The notes beneath the pieces are model-generated. The model ran no database searches. It saw only the letters and a list, made by a program, of their open reading frames with translations, and was not told where the DNA came from. Below, one piece after another: positions 5,687-15,200 of a stretch of 19,508 nt of DNA. The stretch comes from CAZYPU01 sp049642705. Lineage in GTDB: Bacteria > Omnitrophota > Gorgyraeia > JABMRN01 > RBG-13-46-9. The stretch is from the NCBI GenBank assembly GCA_049642705.1, contig JBARPB010000002.1:1-19508 (forward strand). Direction: 5' to 3'. The position numbers and the translations under genes were made by a program. The first letter of the stretch is position 1; every line of letters starts with the position of its first letter.

Positions 5687-8600
5687 ATGAACCTGCCGAG
5701 ATTTTCCATAAATAGGCCCGTTACGACGGTAATGATATTCGCAGGGATCATCCTCTTCGGATTTATCTCCCTCACGAGACTGCCCCAGGAGCTCTTCCCA
5801 CCGATAACATACCCGCAGCTCACCGTCGTTACCACATACGAAAACGCAGCACCCGAAGAAATAGAGACCCTCATAACAAAGCCCGTGGAAGAGGCCATAG
5901 GCACGGTGAGCGGCCTGAGGCGCCTTAAGAGCATGTCGCGGGAGGGCCTGTCTTTAGTCATAGCCGAATTTGGATGGGCGCAAAACATGGATTTCGCGGC
6001 GCTCCGGATGAGAGAAAAAATAGACCTCATAAAGGAACGCCTGCCCCGCGAGTCCCAGGAACCGCTCGTAATGAAATATAACCCGTTTGAGATGCCCATC
6101 ATGACCTTGAGCGTTACGGGAGACCGCTCGGCGCAGGATATAAGGGAAATCTCAAGAAGGATAATAAAGGACGAGCTTGAGAAAATCGAAGGCGTCGCCT
6201 CGGCCACTATTTCCGGCGGACTTGAGAGGGAAATAATAGTGGAGGTGGACCAGGGCAGGCTCCAGGCCCAGAAGGTTCCGCTTTTGAATGTAGCGAGATC
6301 TGTCGCGGACGCAAATTTGAATTACCCGGCAGGCACCATCAAGGAGAGTTTTTACGAATACCTCATTAGGACGCTAGGCGAGTTCGAACATGTCGATGAA
6401 ATACAGAACATAGCGGTAAAAGTCGAGAAGGAAGATATGTACGCGCCCCCGGAGGAACTGGAGGAAGGAATAAGCAAGGGCAAGCGCCTGGTCCTCCTTA
6501 AGGATGTGGGGGTCGTGGTCGATACCGTGAAGGAAAGGACGAGTTACTCGCGCCACAACGGCGAAGAAAACGTATCTATATCCGTACAGAAACAGGCGCA
6601 GGCAAATACCCTCCAGGTGGTAAACCGCGTAAAAAAGGCCTTAGGCGATATCCGGACCGAAGTCCCGAAAGATATAAAAATAAAAATAGTGTACGACCAG
6701 TCAAAGTTCATAAAGGACTCTATAAACGGCGTGAAGAACGCCGCGATTATGGGCGGCATCCTGGCATTTCTGGTGCTTCTCTTGTTTTTGAGGAATGTAA
6801 GGAGCGCGGCGATAGTTACAATCAGCATTCCCATATCGGTAGTGGCCGTTTTTACGCTTATGTACATGGGCGGGCTCTCGATAAACATGATGAGCCTGGG
6901 CGGCCTTGCGCTCGGCGTGGGGATGCTGGTCGATAGCGCCATAGTTGTCCTCGAAAATATATCCCGCCACAAAGAACAGGGCGAAGAGAGGAAAGCCTCC
7001 GCCGTCGTGGGCGCAACAGAGGTTTCCAACGCGATAACGGCCTCGACGCTTACGACGATAGTCGTATTCTTCCCGATGATATTCGTCATTGGAATAGCCG
7101 GCCAGCTTTTCAAGCAACTCGCCTTTACCGTAATATTCGCGCTGGTAGCGAGCCTTTTTGTCGCGCTCACGCTTATACCGCTTCTTTCCAGCGCTAGAAC
7201 CGGGAAATCCGTTCCGGGACCGGAACGGTCCCGGAACGGAAAAGGTCAGAAAGAATTTGCCCTTGTTAAGATCTACGAAGGGATGCTCCTTAAATTTTTG
7301 AAGCACAAAAAACGAGGACTTTTAGTAGTGCTTTTCATGTTTCTCGGGAGCCTCTTACTTTTTATCCCCCTGGATAAAGAACTCATGCCGAAAACCGACC
7401 AGGGGCAGTTTGTCATAAAGGTTGACCTGCCGAGCGGGACAAGGCTGGACGTAACGAATATGGTTTCAAAGAAAATAGAAGATTACCTGTTAGATCTCCC
7501 TTACGTGCAGGACGTTACGAGCATCGTCGGATCCACCAGGGGCAGGGAGGCAAAGGACGTCCTCCAGAGGTTAAGTTCGAACCAGGCAGAAATAAGGGTA
7601 AACCTCAAGAGAAAAAGAAGAATAAAAACCCCCCGGGCGGTCCAGGACGTGAAGAACGCCATAAGCCAGTTTGACACAGGAGGCGCGGACATAGAATACG
7701 TCCTCCAGGAAAGCGTATTTCGCGCCGCCGTCGAAGAATCCGCGCCCATAGTTGTCGAGATAAAAGGCGAAAACATGCCGGCCCTTATCAAGATTACGGA
7801 AAAGCTGATGGACAAAGTTGAGAAGGTAAGGGGAATATACGGCGTGAAGACCGATATGCCGAAACCGTCGCCGGAGACGAAGATCTTTGTTGACAAGGAC
7901 AGGGCAAGCATACACAACCTTTCGGTTGCGGATATAGCCCAAACAGCACAAATCGCAATGAAAGGCTACATAGCAAGCCAGCTTAAAGAAAAGGGCCAGG
8001 AGATAGATATAAGGGTTAGGATGAGGGAAATTGACAGGGGCGATTTCAACAAGCTCTCAAGGCTCCAGATTCACGCGCCGAGCGGCGAGACAGTGCCCTT
8101 GTTTACGGTGGCGCGTTTCGTGAGAGGCAAGGGCCCGAGCGAAATAAAAAGGCTCGATCAGGAAAGGACGATTATAATATCGGCCAATATATACAGAAGG
8201 GCGTTTAAGGATATAACGCGCGATATCAATAAGGCCATTAAAAAACTGGACATACCGGAGGATTTTACGATCAAGCTCGCCGGCGAATCGGAGGAAATGG
8301 CGGAATCTTTCGGGAGCCTTCGGTTCGCGCTCATTTTTTCGATACTTCTCGTTTACATGATAATGGCCGCGCAATTCGAAAGCTTCTGGCAGCCGTTTAT
8401 CATTATGGCGACCGTGCCGCTTTCTATAATAGGCGTCCTCATCGCCCTTTTTGTTACCGGCACCTCCGTCAATGTCGTGGCGCTTCTCGGCGTTATAATG
8501 CTGGGAGGCATAGTTGTAAACAACGGCATAGTGCTGATAGATTATCTGAACCTTTTGCGCTCAAGGGGAAAATCGGTAGAGGAGGCCACGATCGAGGCAA

Positions 8601-8818
8601 GCAAAGCGCGCCTGAGGCCGATCCTCATGACAGCACTTACGACGATACTGGGCCTTGTCCCCATGGCGCTCGCTATAGGGGAGGGCTCGGAACTCAGAAG
8701 CCCCCTCGCCATAAGCGTCATAGGAGGCCTTTTTATAGCCACCTTCCTTACCCTTTGGGTCGTTCCCGCGCTATACCTTTTATCGCATGAATTGCGAATG
8801 AAGCTTTTTAAAAAATGA
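5687..8818 (+). CDS. RND efflux transporter, AcrB/MdtBC-like, first subunit
   Basis: This 1043-residue protein has the full RND layout: TM1 at about 12-30, a periplasmic porter and docking region, TM2-TM6 at about 350-500, a second periplasmic region, and TM7-TM12 to the end. It would be the inner-membrane pump of the tripartite complex, driven by an ion gradient. In TM4 the motif is GVGMLVDSAIVVLEN: the first Asp of the AcrB pair is kept (D416) and the second is Ser. In TM10 the AcrB Lys940 position is Asn945 (GGIVVNNGIVLIDY). These changes are, as I recall, common in RND proteins outside the AcrB group, so the protein need not be inactive. Residues 508-518 (SVPGPERSRNG), in the cytoplasmic loop after TM6, are encoded by a perfect palindrome and look like an insertion. 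The last four bases overlap the start of RND2. Confidence 0.92.
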   Translation: MNLPRFSINRPVTTVMIFAGIILFGFISLTRLPQELFPPITYPQLTVVTTYENAAPEEIETLITKPVEEAIGTVSGLRRLKSMSREGLSLVIAEFGWAQNMDFAALRMREKIDLIKERLPRESQEPLVMKYNPFEMPIMTLSVTGDRSAQDIREISRRIIKDELEKIEGVASATISGGLEREIIVEVDQGRLQAQKVPLLNVARSVADANLNYPAGTIKESFYEYLIRTLGEFEHVDEIQNIAVKVEKEDMYAPPEELEEGISKGKRLVLLKDVGVVVDTVKERTSYSRHNGEENVSISVQKQAQANTLQVVNRVKKALGDIRTEVPKDIKIKIVYDQSKFIKDSINGVKNAAIMGGILAFLVLLLFLRNVRSAAIVTISIPISVVAVFTLMYMGGLSINMMSLGGLALGVGMLVDSAIVVLENISRHKEQGEERKASAVVGATEVSNAITASTLTTIVVFFPMIFVIGIAGQLFKQLAFTVIFALVASLFVALTLIPLLSSARTGKSVPGPERSRNGKGQKEFALVKIYEGMLLKFLKHKKRGLLVVLFMFLGSLLLFIPLDKELMPKTDQGQFVIKVDLPSGTRLDVTNMVSKKIEDYLLDLPYVQDVTSIVGSTRGREAKDVLQRLSSNQAEIRVNLKRKRRIKTPRAVQDVKNAISQFDTGGADIEYVLQESVFRAAVEESAPIVVEIKGENMPALIKITEKLMDKVEKVRGIYGVKTDMPKPSPETKIFVDKDRASIHNLSVADIAQTAQIAMKGYIASQLKEKGQEIDIRVRMREIDRGDFNKLSRLQIHAPSGETVPLFTVARFVRGKGPSEIKRLDQERTIIISANIYRRAFKDITRDINKAIKKLDIPEDFTIKLAGESEEMAESFGSLRFALIFSILLVYMIMAAQFESFWQPFIIMATVPLSIIGVLIALFVTGTSVNVVALLGVIMLGGIVVNNGIVLIDYLNLLRSRGKSVEEATIEASKARLRPILMTALTTILGLVPMALAIGEGSELRSPLAISVIGGLFIATFLTLWVVPALYLLSHELRMKLFKK
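7209..7239. repeat. Perfect 14-bp GC-rich palindrome inside the RND1 coding sequence
   Basis: CCGTTCCGGGACCG (7209-7222), GAA, CGGTCCCGGAACGG (7226-7239) is an exact inverted repeat. It is read in frame as part of the loop between TM6 and the amphipathic helix before TM7, where extra residues should be tolerated. It has no terminator T-tract. The shape and position recall palindromic elements that insert in frame into genes, such as those of Rickettsia. Confidence 0.8.
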
Positions 8819-11800
8819 ATCTTCCAAAGCTTGCCATAACAAGGCCTGTCGCGACCATAATGCTTTTTAGCGCCTTTGTCCTCATAGGCGTTGTCGCCAT
8901 ATTCAGACTTCCGGTCGAGCTCTACCCCAACATATCTTTCGGGGAAATCAGCATTATCATTAACATAAGAGGCGGAATCCCCCCGACGGAGGTAGAGAGC
9001 CTTGTTACCAAGCCCATAGAGGAGGCGATGAGCACCGTTACGCATCTGGAGGAAATGCTCTCTATTTCCAAAGAAGGTGAGTCCACGATAGTTTTGAGTT
9101 TCGAGCCGGGCATTGATATGAATTTCGCGTCGCTTGATGTAAGAGAGAAATTTGCGCGCGTGAAAAATAAACTACCGAGAGAAGTCGAAAAACCAATAAT
9201 CGCGCAGTTCAAGCGCTCGGACGTACCGATACTGATACTGGCGGTGACAAGCCCCCGGAGGACCACGGAGGAGATACGAAAAGTCGTCGACGAGGTTGTC
9301 AAGGAAAGGATAAAGCGCGCAACCGGCGTTGCGAATGTCGAGGTAGGCGGCGGCAGGGAGCGCAAGATACTGGTAGAAGTCGACCAGCGCGCGCTTGTGA
9401 CGTATTCATTGCCCCTTGAGAGGATAATAAACTCACTCGGCCTGAATAACTTAAACCTGCTATCGGGCGAGATAAGGCAGGAAAAAGATAAATACCTGAT
9501 AAGAACAATAGGCGAGTTTGAGTCCATAGAGGACATAGAGAATATAGGCGTTTCCACGACGCCTGACGGCTCGATAGTAAGGTTAAAGGATGTAGCGGAT
9601 GTCAAGGATTCGTACCTGGAACCGACAGGTTATGCGAGGATAAATATAAGGCCCGTCGTATCGCTTTATATCCAGAAGGAGTCCAAGGGCAATACCATCC
9701 AGATCGCCAGAGACGTGCTAAAAGAAGTGGATAAAATAAGGACTATAATACCCAAAGACATGAAGGTGGTCGTGACGAGCAACCAGGCCGATTTCATCGA
9801 AAAATCCATCAGTAACCTTAAAAACTCGCTGCTTAAAGGGGCGCTTCTTATAATGCTTGTCCTGGCCTTCTTTCTTGGCAGGATAAGGAAGGAGCACGCG
9901 GTATTTATTGCCCTGGCGCTCGTGGTGATGATGTTCATGCCCATGAAGCTCTTATATCTTGTATTGGGCGGCATTATTATCTTTTTCCTGGCGAAAAAAG
10001 ATCTCCGACCCATAATTATAGTTACCGCCTCCATACCCATCTCGGTAATAATCACGTTCGGGCTCATGGACCTCTGCAACACCTTTTTTTCGAAAATGAT
10101 TTCCCTGACGATAAATTTCATTACGATGTTCGGACTGGCGCTTGGGGTCGGGATGCTCGTCGACAACTCCATCGTGGTATTCGAAAACATATTGAAGAAG
10201 ATAGAATCAGGCGAGAACAGGATAAAAGCCGCTATTACGGGGGCCTCGGAGATGAACCTCGTAATAATCGCCTCCACGCTCACGACGGTTATAGTATTTT
10301 TGCCCATGGTATTCGTGGGAAAGGAGATGAAGCTTCTTTACGGAGGCGTGGCCTGGACGGTTACGTTTTCGCTAATTGTTTCCCTTTTAGTGGCGCTTAC
10401 GGTAGTCCCGCTGTTATCTTCGCGGGTAGACGTTACAAAGGGGGTGACAAACATACTGGATCCGCTTTACAGGCTTCAGAAGAAGCTGCTTGTGTTTATC
10501 TTAAGAAGGAGGTTCGGGATATTCTTTATAGTCTTGCTGTTTTTTTTGGCATCCCTTTTTATGGCAACACGCATCGGCCGCGAATTCATAGGAACGACCG
10601 AACAGAACAAATTCACCGTTTTCATAGAGATGCCGACCGGGACGAAGCTCGACATAAGTAACCGCGTCGTAAGGGAGGTTGAAAGTCTGTTAAGAGAAAT
10701 ACCGGAAGTGAAGACCTTTACCGCGAGGGTTGAGCCATGGTCCAGCAAGGTATACGTTGAGCTCTTGGCGCTCGGACAGCGGAAAAGGACGGTTCCCGAG
10801 GTCGTAGAAAGCCTGAGGCCCAAGGTTGCAAGGATAAGGCCAGCTTTTATATATTTCGAGGAGGAACAGGAGGTCGGAACGAAAGAGATTATCCTCGACC
10901 TTTTCGGATACGACTACGATATACTGCGCGAACTCGCAATATCGATGGCTACGAGGCTTGGCTCGATCCAGAAGTTTACGGACGTCAAAATACGCATGAG
11001 GGAGGGCCGTCCCGAACTCGGGCTTAGAATCGATAAAACCAAAGCGGCAGAATACGGCTTTACAGTGAGCGATATAGCCACAAAGGTTCACGCCCACATG
11101 AGGGGGCTCCGGGCGACGCTCTTCCACACGGAGGCGCGGGAGATCGAAACGATAGCGAGATTGCAGGAGAGGTACCGCAGGACCTTCAAAGACCTCCACA
11201 AGCTGGTGCTGGTTACTGATGACGGAAAAAAGGTTTTCATGGACCAGATATCGGACTTCAAGTACGGACTGGGACCGAGCGAAATCTGGAGGAAAGACCG
11301 CTCGAGAATGATTCAGGTTAGCGCAAATATCGGCGACATCCCGCTGAGCAAAGCGGCTGATAGAATAAAGAAAACCCTGGAGGACATCAGGTTCCCCGAG
11401 AACTATTTTTACAGGTTCGGCGGAAACTACCCTTCTATGATCAAAACGCAGAAGGAATTTGCAAGTATCATATGGGTAATTTTGGCTTTAATCTACATAG
11501 TCCTGGCATCGCTTTTCGAATCCTATTACCAGCCGTTTATTATAATGGGAACCGTGCTTTTGGCATCCATCGGCGCGATTTTGGCGCTTTTTTTGACAAA
11601 AACAGCTATCGGCATGGGCGCTTTAATAGGCATGATGATGCTGGCCGGAATAGTCGTTAATAACGGAATAATCCTGGTTGACCACATAAACGTCCTGCGA
11701 AAGAGGCGAAAAGGCCAATTTCACGTGGTAATTCAAGCGGCGCATGACAGATTACGACCGGTGGTTATGACAACGGCAACCACCGTGATGGGGCTCTTGC

Positions 11801-11967
11801 CGATGGCCTTGGACAGGTCAGAGGGGGCCAACCTCTGGAATCCGCTCGCAATAACAGTAATCGGGGGCATGCTTGTCGCCACGCCTCTTACTCTGCTTTT
11901 AGTTCCCGCCATTTATACTGCCTTTGAGCGTATGAAAAGGCTGCTTGCCGCGCACAAAATTAAGTAA
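8815..11967 (+). CDS. RND efflux transporter, second subunit, with extra membrane helices
   Basis: This 1050-residue paralogue of RND1 starts at the ATGA overlap (stop 8816-8818) with no ribosome-binding site of its own, so it depends on translation of RND1. The order of domains is that of AcrB-like pumps. TM4 reads GVGMLVDNSIVVFEN, with D450 kept and the second Asp replaced by N451. In TM10 the AcrB Lys940 position is Asn949. Between TM2 (ending LGRIRK, about 353-359) and TM3 (LRPIIIVTASIPISV, 397-411) lie about 37 additional residues (360-396, bases 9892-10002). They are mostly hydrophobic, read as VFIALALVVMMFMP and LLYLVLGGIIIFFLA, and would add two helices. RND1 and AcrB have a short loop there. 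Two unlike RND genes behind one adaptor suggest a heteromeric pump like MdtBC, which is inference. No convincing terminator follows. Confidence 0.92.
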   Translation: MNLPKLAITRPVATIMLFSAFVLIGVVAIFRLPVELYPNISFGEISIIINIRGGIPPTEVESLVTKPIEEAMSTVTHLEEMLSISKEGESTIVLSFEPGIDMNFASLDVREKFARVKNKLPREVEKPIIAQFKRSDVPILILAVTSPRRTTEEIRKVVDEVVKERIKRATGVANVEVGGGRERKILVEVDQRALVTYSLPLERIINSLGLNNLNLLSGEIRQEKDKYLIRTIGEFESIEDIENIGVSTTPDGSIVRLKDVADVKDSYLEPTGYARINIRPVVSLYIQKESKGNTIQIARDVLKEVDKIRTIIPKDMKVVVTSNQADFIEKSISNLKNSLLKGALLIMLVLAFFLGRIRKEHAVFIALALVVMMFMPMKLLYLVLGGIIIFFLAKKDLRPIIIVTASIPISVIITFGLMDLCNTFFSKMISLTINFITMFGLALGVGMLVDNSIVVFENILKKIESGENRIKAAITGASEMNLVIIASTLTTVIVFLPMVFVGKEMKLLYGGVAWTVTFSLIVSLLVALTVVPLLSSRVDVTKGVTNILDPLYRLQKKLLVFILRRRFGIFFIVLLFFLASLFMATRIGREFIGTTEQNKFTVFIEMPTGTKLDISNRVVREVESLLREIPEVKTFTARVEPWSSKVYVELLALGQRKRTVPEVVESLRPKVARIRPAFIYFEEEQEVGTKEIILDLFGYDYDILRELAISMATRLGSIQKFTDVKIRMREGRPELGLRIDKTKAAEYGFTVSDIATKVHAHMRGLRATLFHTEAREIETIARLQERYRRTFKDLHKLVLVTDDGKKVFMDQISDFKYGLGPSEIWRKDRSRMIQVSANIGDIPLSKAADRIKKTLEDIRFPENYFYRFGGNYPSMIKTQKEFASIIWVILALIYIVLASLFESYYQPFIIMGTVLLASIGAILALFLTKTAIGMGALIGMMMLAGIVVNNGIILVDHINVLRKRRKGQFHVVIQAAHDRLRPVVMTTATTVMGLLPMALDRSEGANLWNPLAITVIGGMLVATPLTLLLVPAIYTAFERMKRLLAAHKIK

Positions 11968-12208
11968 CAAAAAAGTTAGATTTTTTCTCTTGTATTCCTT
12001 ATATAATATGATATACTTTATATGTAGGATGAAGAGATGAAAAAACCCACTTTTTTTTATGTCACTTATTACAAGCGTTTAAAAAGTTCGAATGTGCTAT
12101 TTTTTTGCCCATTGTTTGTTACAATAATATTACAAAGAAAAGATATATTTTTTACATACAAATTTAACACTTTAAAAAAGTCTTTAGCATATAATAAGGG
12201 TGACTAAA
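11968..12208. other. AT-rich intergenic gap, probable promoter region of the giant gene
   Basis: This stretch has long A and T runs and no recognisable gene. Just after the RND2 stop there is only a weak A6/T6 hairpin (around 11970-11986), which would make a poor terminator. Several -10-like boxes occur (TATAAT at 12002-12007 and 12190-12195; TTGCCC at 12105 with TATTAC 17 bases later at 12128-12133), but none has a clearly good -35. The change in composition and the new ribosome-binding site suggest that transcription of the giant gene starts here. A 56-codon ORF (12037-12207) is not convincing as a gene. Confidence 0.5.
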
Positions 12209-15200
12209 ATGATAGAATACCAGGAACCACATAGTAATAAGCGAGCGATAATAAAAACGATCGCCTGGGTGGTTATATTTGTATTTCTCTGGAACCAGGT
12301 CGCTTATGCAGCAGGCGATCTTTTTTATTTTAAGCCGGCACCCGCGCCGGTTATCGATGAAACGCCGCTTAAAGGCGCCGAAACCGAGAGGGCAATTTCA
12401 AAAGACGAGGACCTGGAAGTAACAAACTACGACCTTTTTCATTACAGGAAAAAAGATAGCGGCGTGCACAAGCTTCTTCCTACGGCTCAAGAGCAAGAGC
12501 AGGCCGGAACCTTCACCCCCAATTACTTAAAGAGCCAGCAGAGTAAACACGAAGAAGTTATACGCCAGAAAGGCGCCATAGACGAACTTGTCGAAGACCT
12601 CATGAACAGAAGGCGCAGGCCGCGGGAGGAAGCGGAAGTAGACCTTAAGAAGAAAAAAGGCGGCCCGGAAGCGCAAGCAGGCGGAGTTTTCGATTACTCT
12701 CTTACGGACCCCTATCAGCAGGAACCCCATAATTTCAACGATTTTATTAACCCCCAGAACCTCACCGAAATCCATAAATATGACATAACCATGCTGAATA
12801 TAGACCAGTGGATGGCCGGCACCGAGAAGAAAGAAGACGATGACGGCGTATCCTACTGGCTCGGAACCGGAGAGGGCCACCCGGATGAGGAGCGCCTCAT
12901 AATGCGCATAATCTATAGCGGCTCAGGCGATGACAAGATAATAGATAAAATATACACAGGATTCAGACTTACCGAAAGCGGCGAATATGAGGCCAAATAC
13001 AGGATCGATTATGATTACTCAGGCAGCGACATAACCGAGACACGTAAATACGACATATCTGGAGGGTACGAGCGCCTTGTAGAAAAGAGTATATACGAAG
13101 GCACGGGCGAGGACAACCGCCTTAAGAAAACCATTTATTACGGAAATGACGGAAGTATAGTAAGCAGGCGAGATTTCATCTACGATGAAGAAAGCGGCGC
13201 CCTGAAAGAGGCAAATCTTTACGAAACAGATTCTGAAGAAGAAGGCGAAGGGGAACTCATACAAAGGACGGTTTTTGTTGGGGATAAAAACAAAGAGGTT
13301 GCCGATTACTCGCAGAGTTTGCATAAGGGCGATGTAACGGAAACAACCGTGTATTTCTACAAAGACGGCGAAAGGGCAAGCGGCATCGAAGGCCAGGAGT
13401 ACAGGTACTCGAAATCAAAACAAATCACCTACCAAGGAGATATTGACACAAACGGAGATGGAGAGATTTCCGAGGAAGAACTAGAAAACGCCAAGAAGGT
13501 CTCCATGCTTGTGTATGATGACGAGGGCAGGCTCGCGGGCGAAGAGGTCGCCGATTACATGGTCCGCTTTGCCAAGGACGAAGCTATCGTAAGAACAACC
13601 GTGTACTTCTATGAGGACGGAAAAAGGGCAAAGGACGCGAACTATCGCGAATGCCTTACAAGCGCCGTTACATACTACGGAAACCTTGATAAAGACGCAG
13701 AAGGCGAAGAGGGATACGGCGAAATAAGCGATGAAGAACTTGCCCAGGGCATAAAGGCCTCCGAGACCTTCTACCACACTGAATACCGCCTGAAAGGCGA
13801 AGAAGTCCAGGATTATACCGTAACCTATCTTATAGATGGCGAAACCGTAAAAGATACCACCGTCTATTTCTATGAGGGAGAGAAAAGGGCAAGCCAATCC
13901 GAAGATGAAAACAGAATGGAAAAAGCCGTAACATACTGGGGCGAAGCCGTGAACGAAGACGGGACCATTAAAGAAGATGCCAGAAAGAAATCCGAAACAT
14001 TTTACCAGTTCAGCCCTGCCGCTAAGCGCGGCGAAGAGGTCGCAGACGTCACGCTTAATTATTACAGAGACGGCGAGACTGTAAGGGACACTACCGTATA
14101 TTTCTATGAAGGCAACCTTCGCGCAAGCGAAGCCACCATAAGGATAGGCCTTGAAAGAAGCGCAACCTACTGGGGCAATGCAGTTCTGGCGCAGGAGCTG
14201 GCCGACTCTGACGGCGACGGCATAGTCGACGAACAAGATCCTTTCCCGGATGAGGTTGATCACGACGGCGACGGCTTTAGCGACAGGGAAGAACTTGAAG
14301 CGGGGTCAGACCCCAACAACGTATCGAGCATCCCGGACTACACGATAGACACAGACGGCGATGGCCTTACTGATTATTACGAAAGATTCTATGGGTTGGA
14401 TAAAAATAATTCTGACTCAGACGGCGATGGCTATACAGACCTGGAAGAAATTCTCCTCGGCACAAACCCGCTAAGGTCAGATAGTGCGCCCAGCCTTGCT
14501 GAAGAACTCGAAGATACAGATAACGATGGTATAGCAGATTTAGTCGAGCGACTTATGGGAGAAAACCTCACAAGTGAGAACGCCCTTACAAAACTTACCC
14601 AGGACACAGACGGAGACGGCTTATCGGACCTTATCGAAATACTCCTTGGCAGCAACAAAGACGATTCTGATGACGAGGCCGCAGTATTCTACCTCCTCTC
14701 CAAAGACACAGACGCAGACGGCATAACAGACCTCGTTGAAATCATAACCGCCCTAGGCCTTGCAACCCATGATGCTGACGGTGACGGCGTAGCAGACTGG
14801 ATAGAAGCGGTAATGGGCACAGATTTTGCATCTGCCGCAGATGCCCTTGCAGCACTTACAAATGACACAGACGGAGACAGCGTAGCAGACTTTTTCGAAT
14901 TGCTGATGGGCACAAACCCGGATATTGGAAGCGACACACCGAATCTTGCCTTAGACACAAACGGCGACGGCTTAACCGACTTTATTGAAACTCTATTTCT
15001 ACTGCGCCTCGACATAGATGGTGATGGCGTTCTGGATGCGGTGGAATACTTTATTTACGGAGATTTATCCAGCAATATGACTGCCGAAGGTCTCGAATCC
15101 GATTCAGACCAAAACGGCGTAGCCGATATAATTGAAAAAATTCTTGAAAAGTATTATGCCTCAAAAACGCTTGAAGACACCGATAATGATGGCATAGACG

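Noticed and set aside
5680..11199. Many antisense ORFs of 60-227 codons across the RND genes
   Set aside because: They are shadows of well-supported + strand transporters and show no start signals or domains.
12190..12195. Perfect TATAAT just before the giant gene
   Set aside because: A start from it would remove the GGTGA ribosome-binding site, and no -35 box sits at the right distance.
12037..12207. 56-codon ORF (MKKPTFFYVTYYK start) ending two bases before the giant gene
   Set aside because: It is low-complexity and AT-driven, with only a weak GAAGAG-like site upstream and no recognisable domain. It is likely chance in an AT-rich gap, though a leader peptide cannot be excluded.
12259..12326. 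GATCGCCT/AGGCGATC inverted repeat followed by six T residues in the signal-peptide region
   Set aside because: The 46-nt loop makes a weak terminator, and the bases encode a normal signal peptide. It is probably coincidence.
13481..14263. 260-codon antisense ORF within the giant gene
   Set aside because: It is a mirror of the repetitive acidic codons on the + strand. The + frame has a signal peptide, domains and consistent repeats; the antisense one has none.
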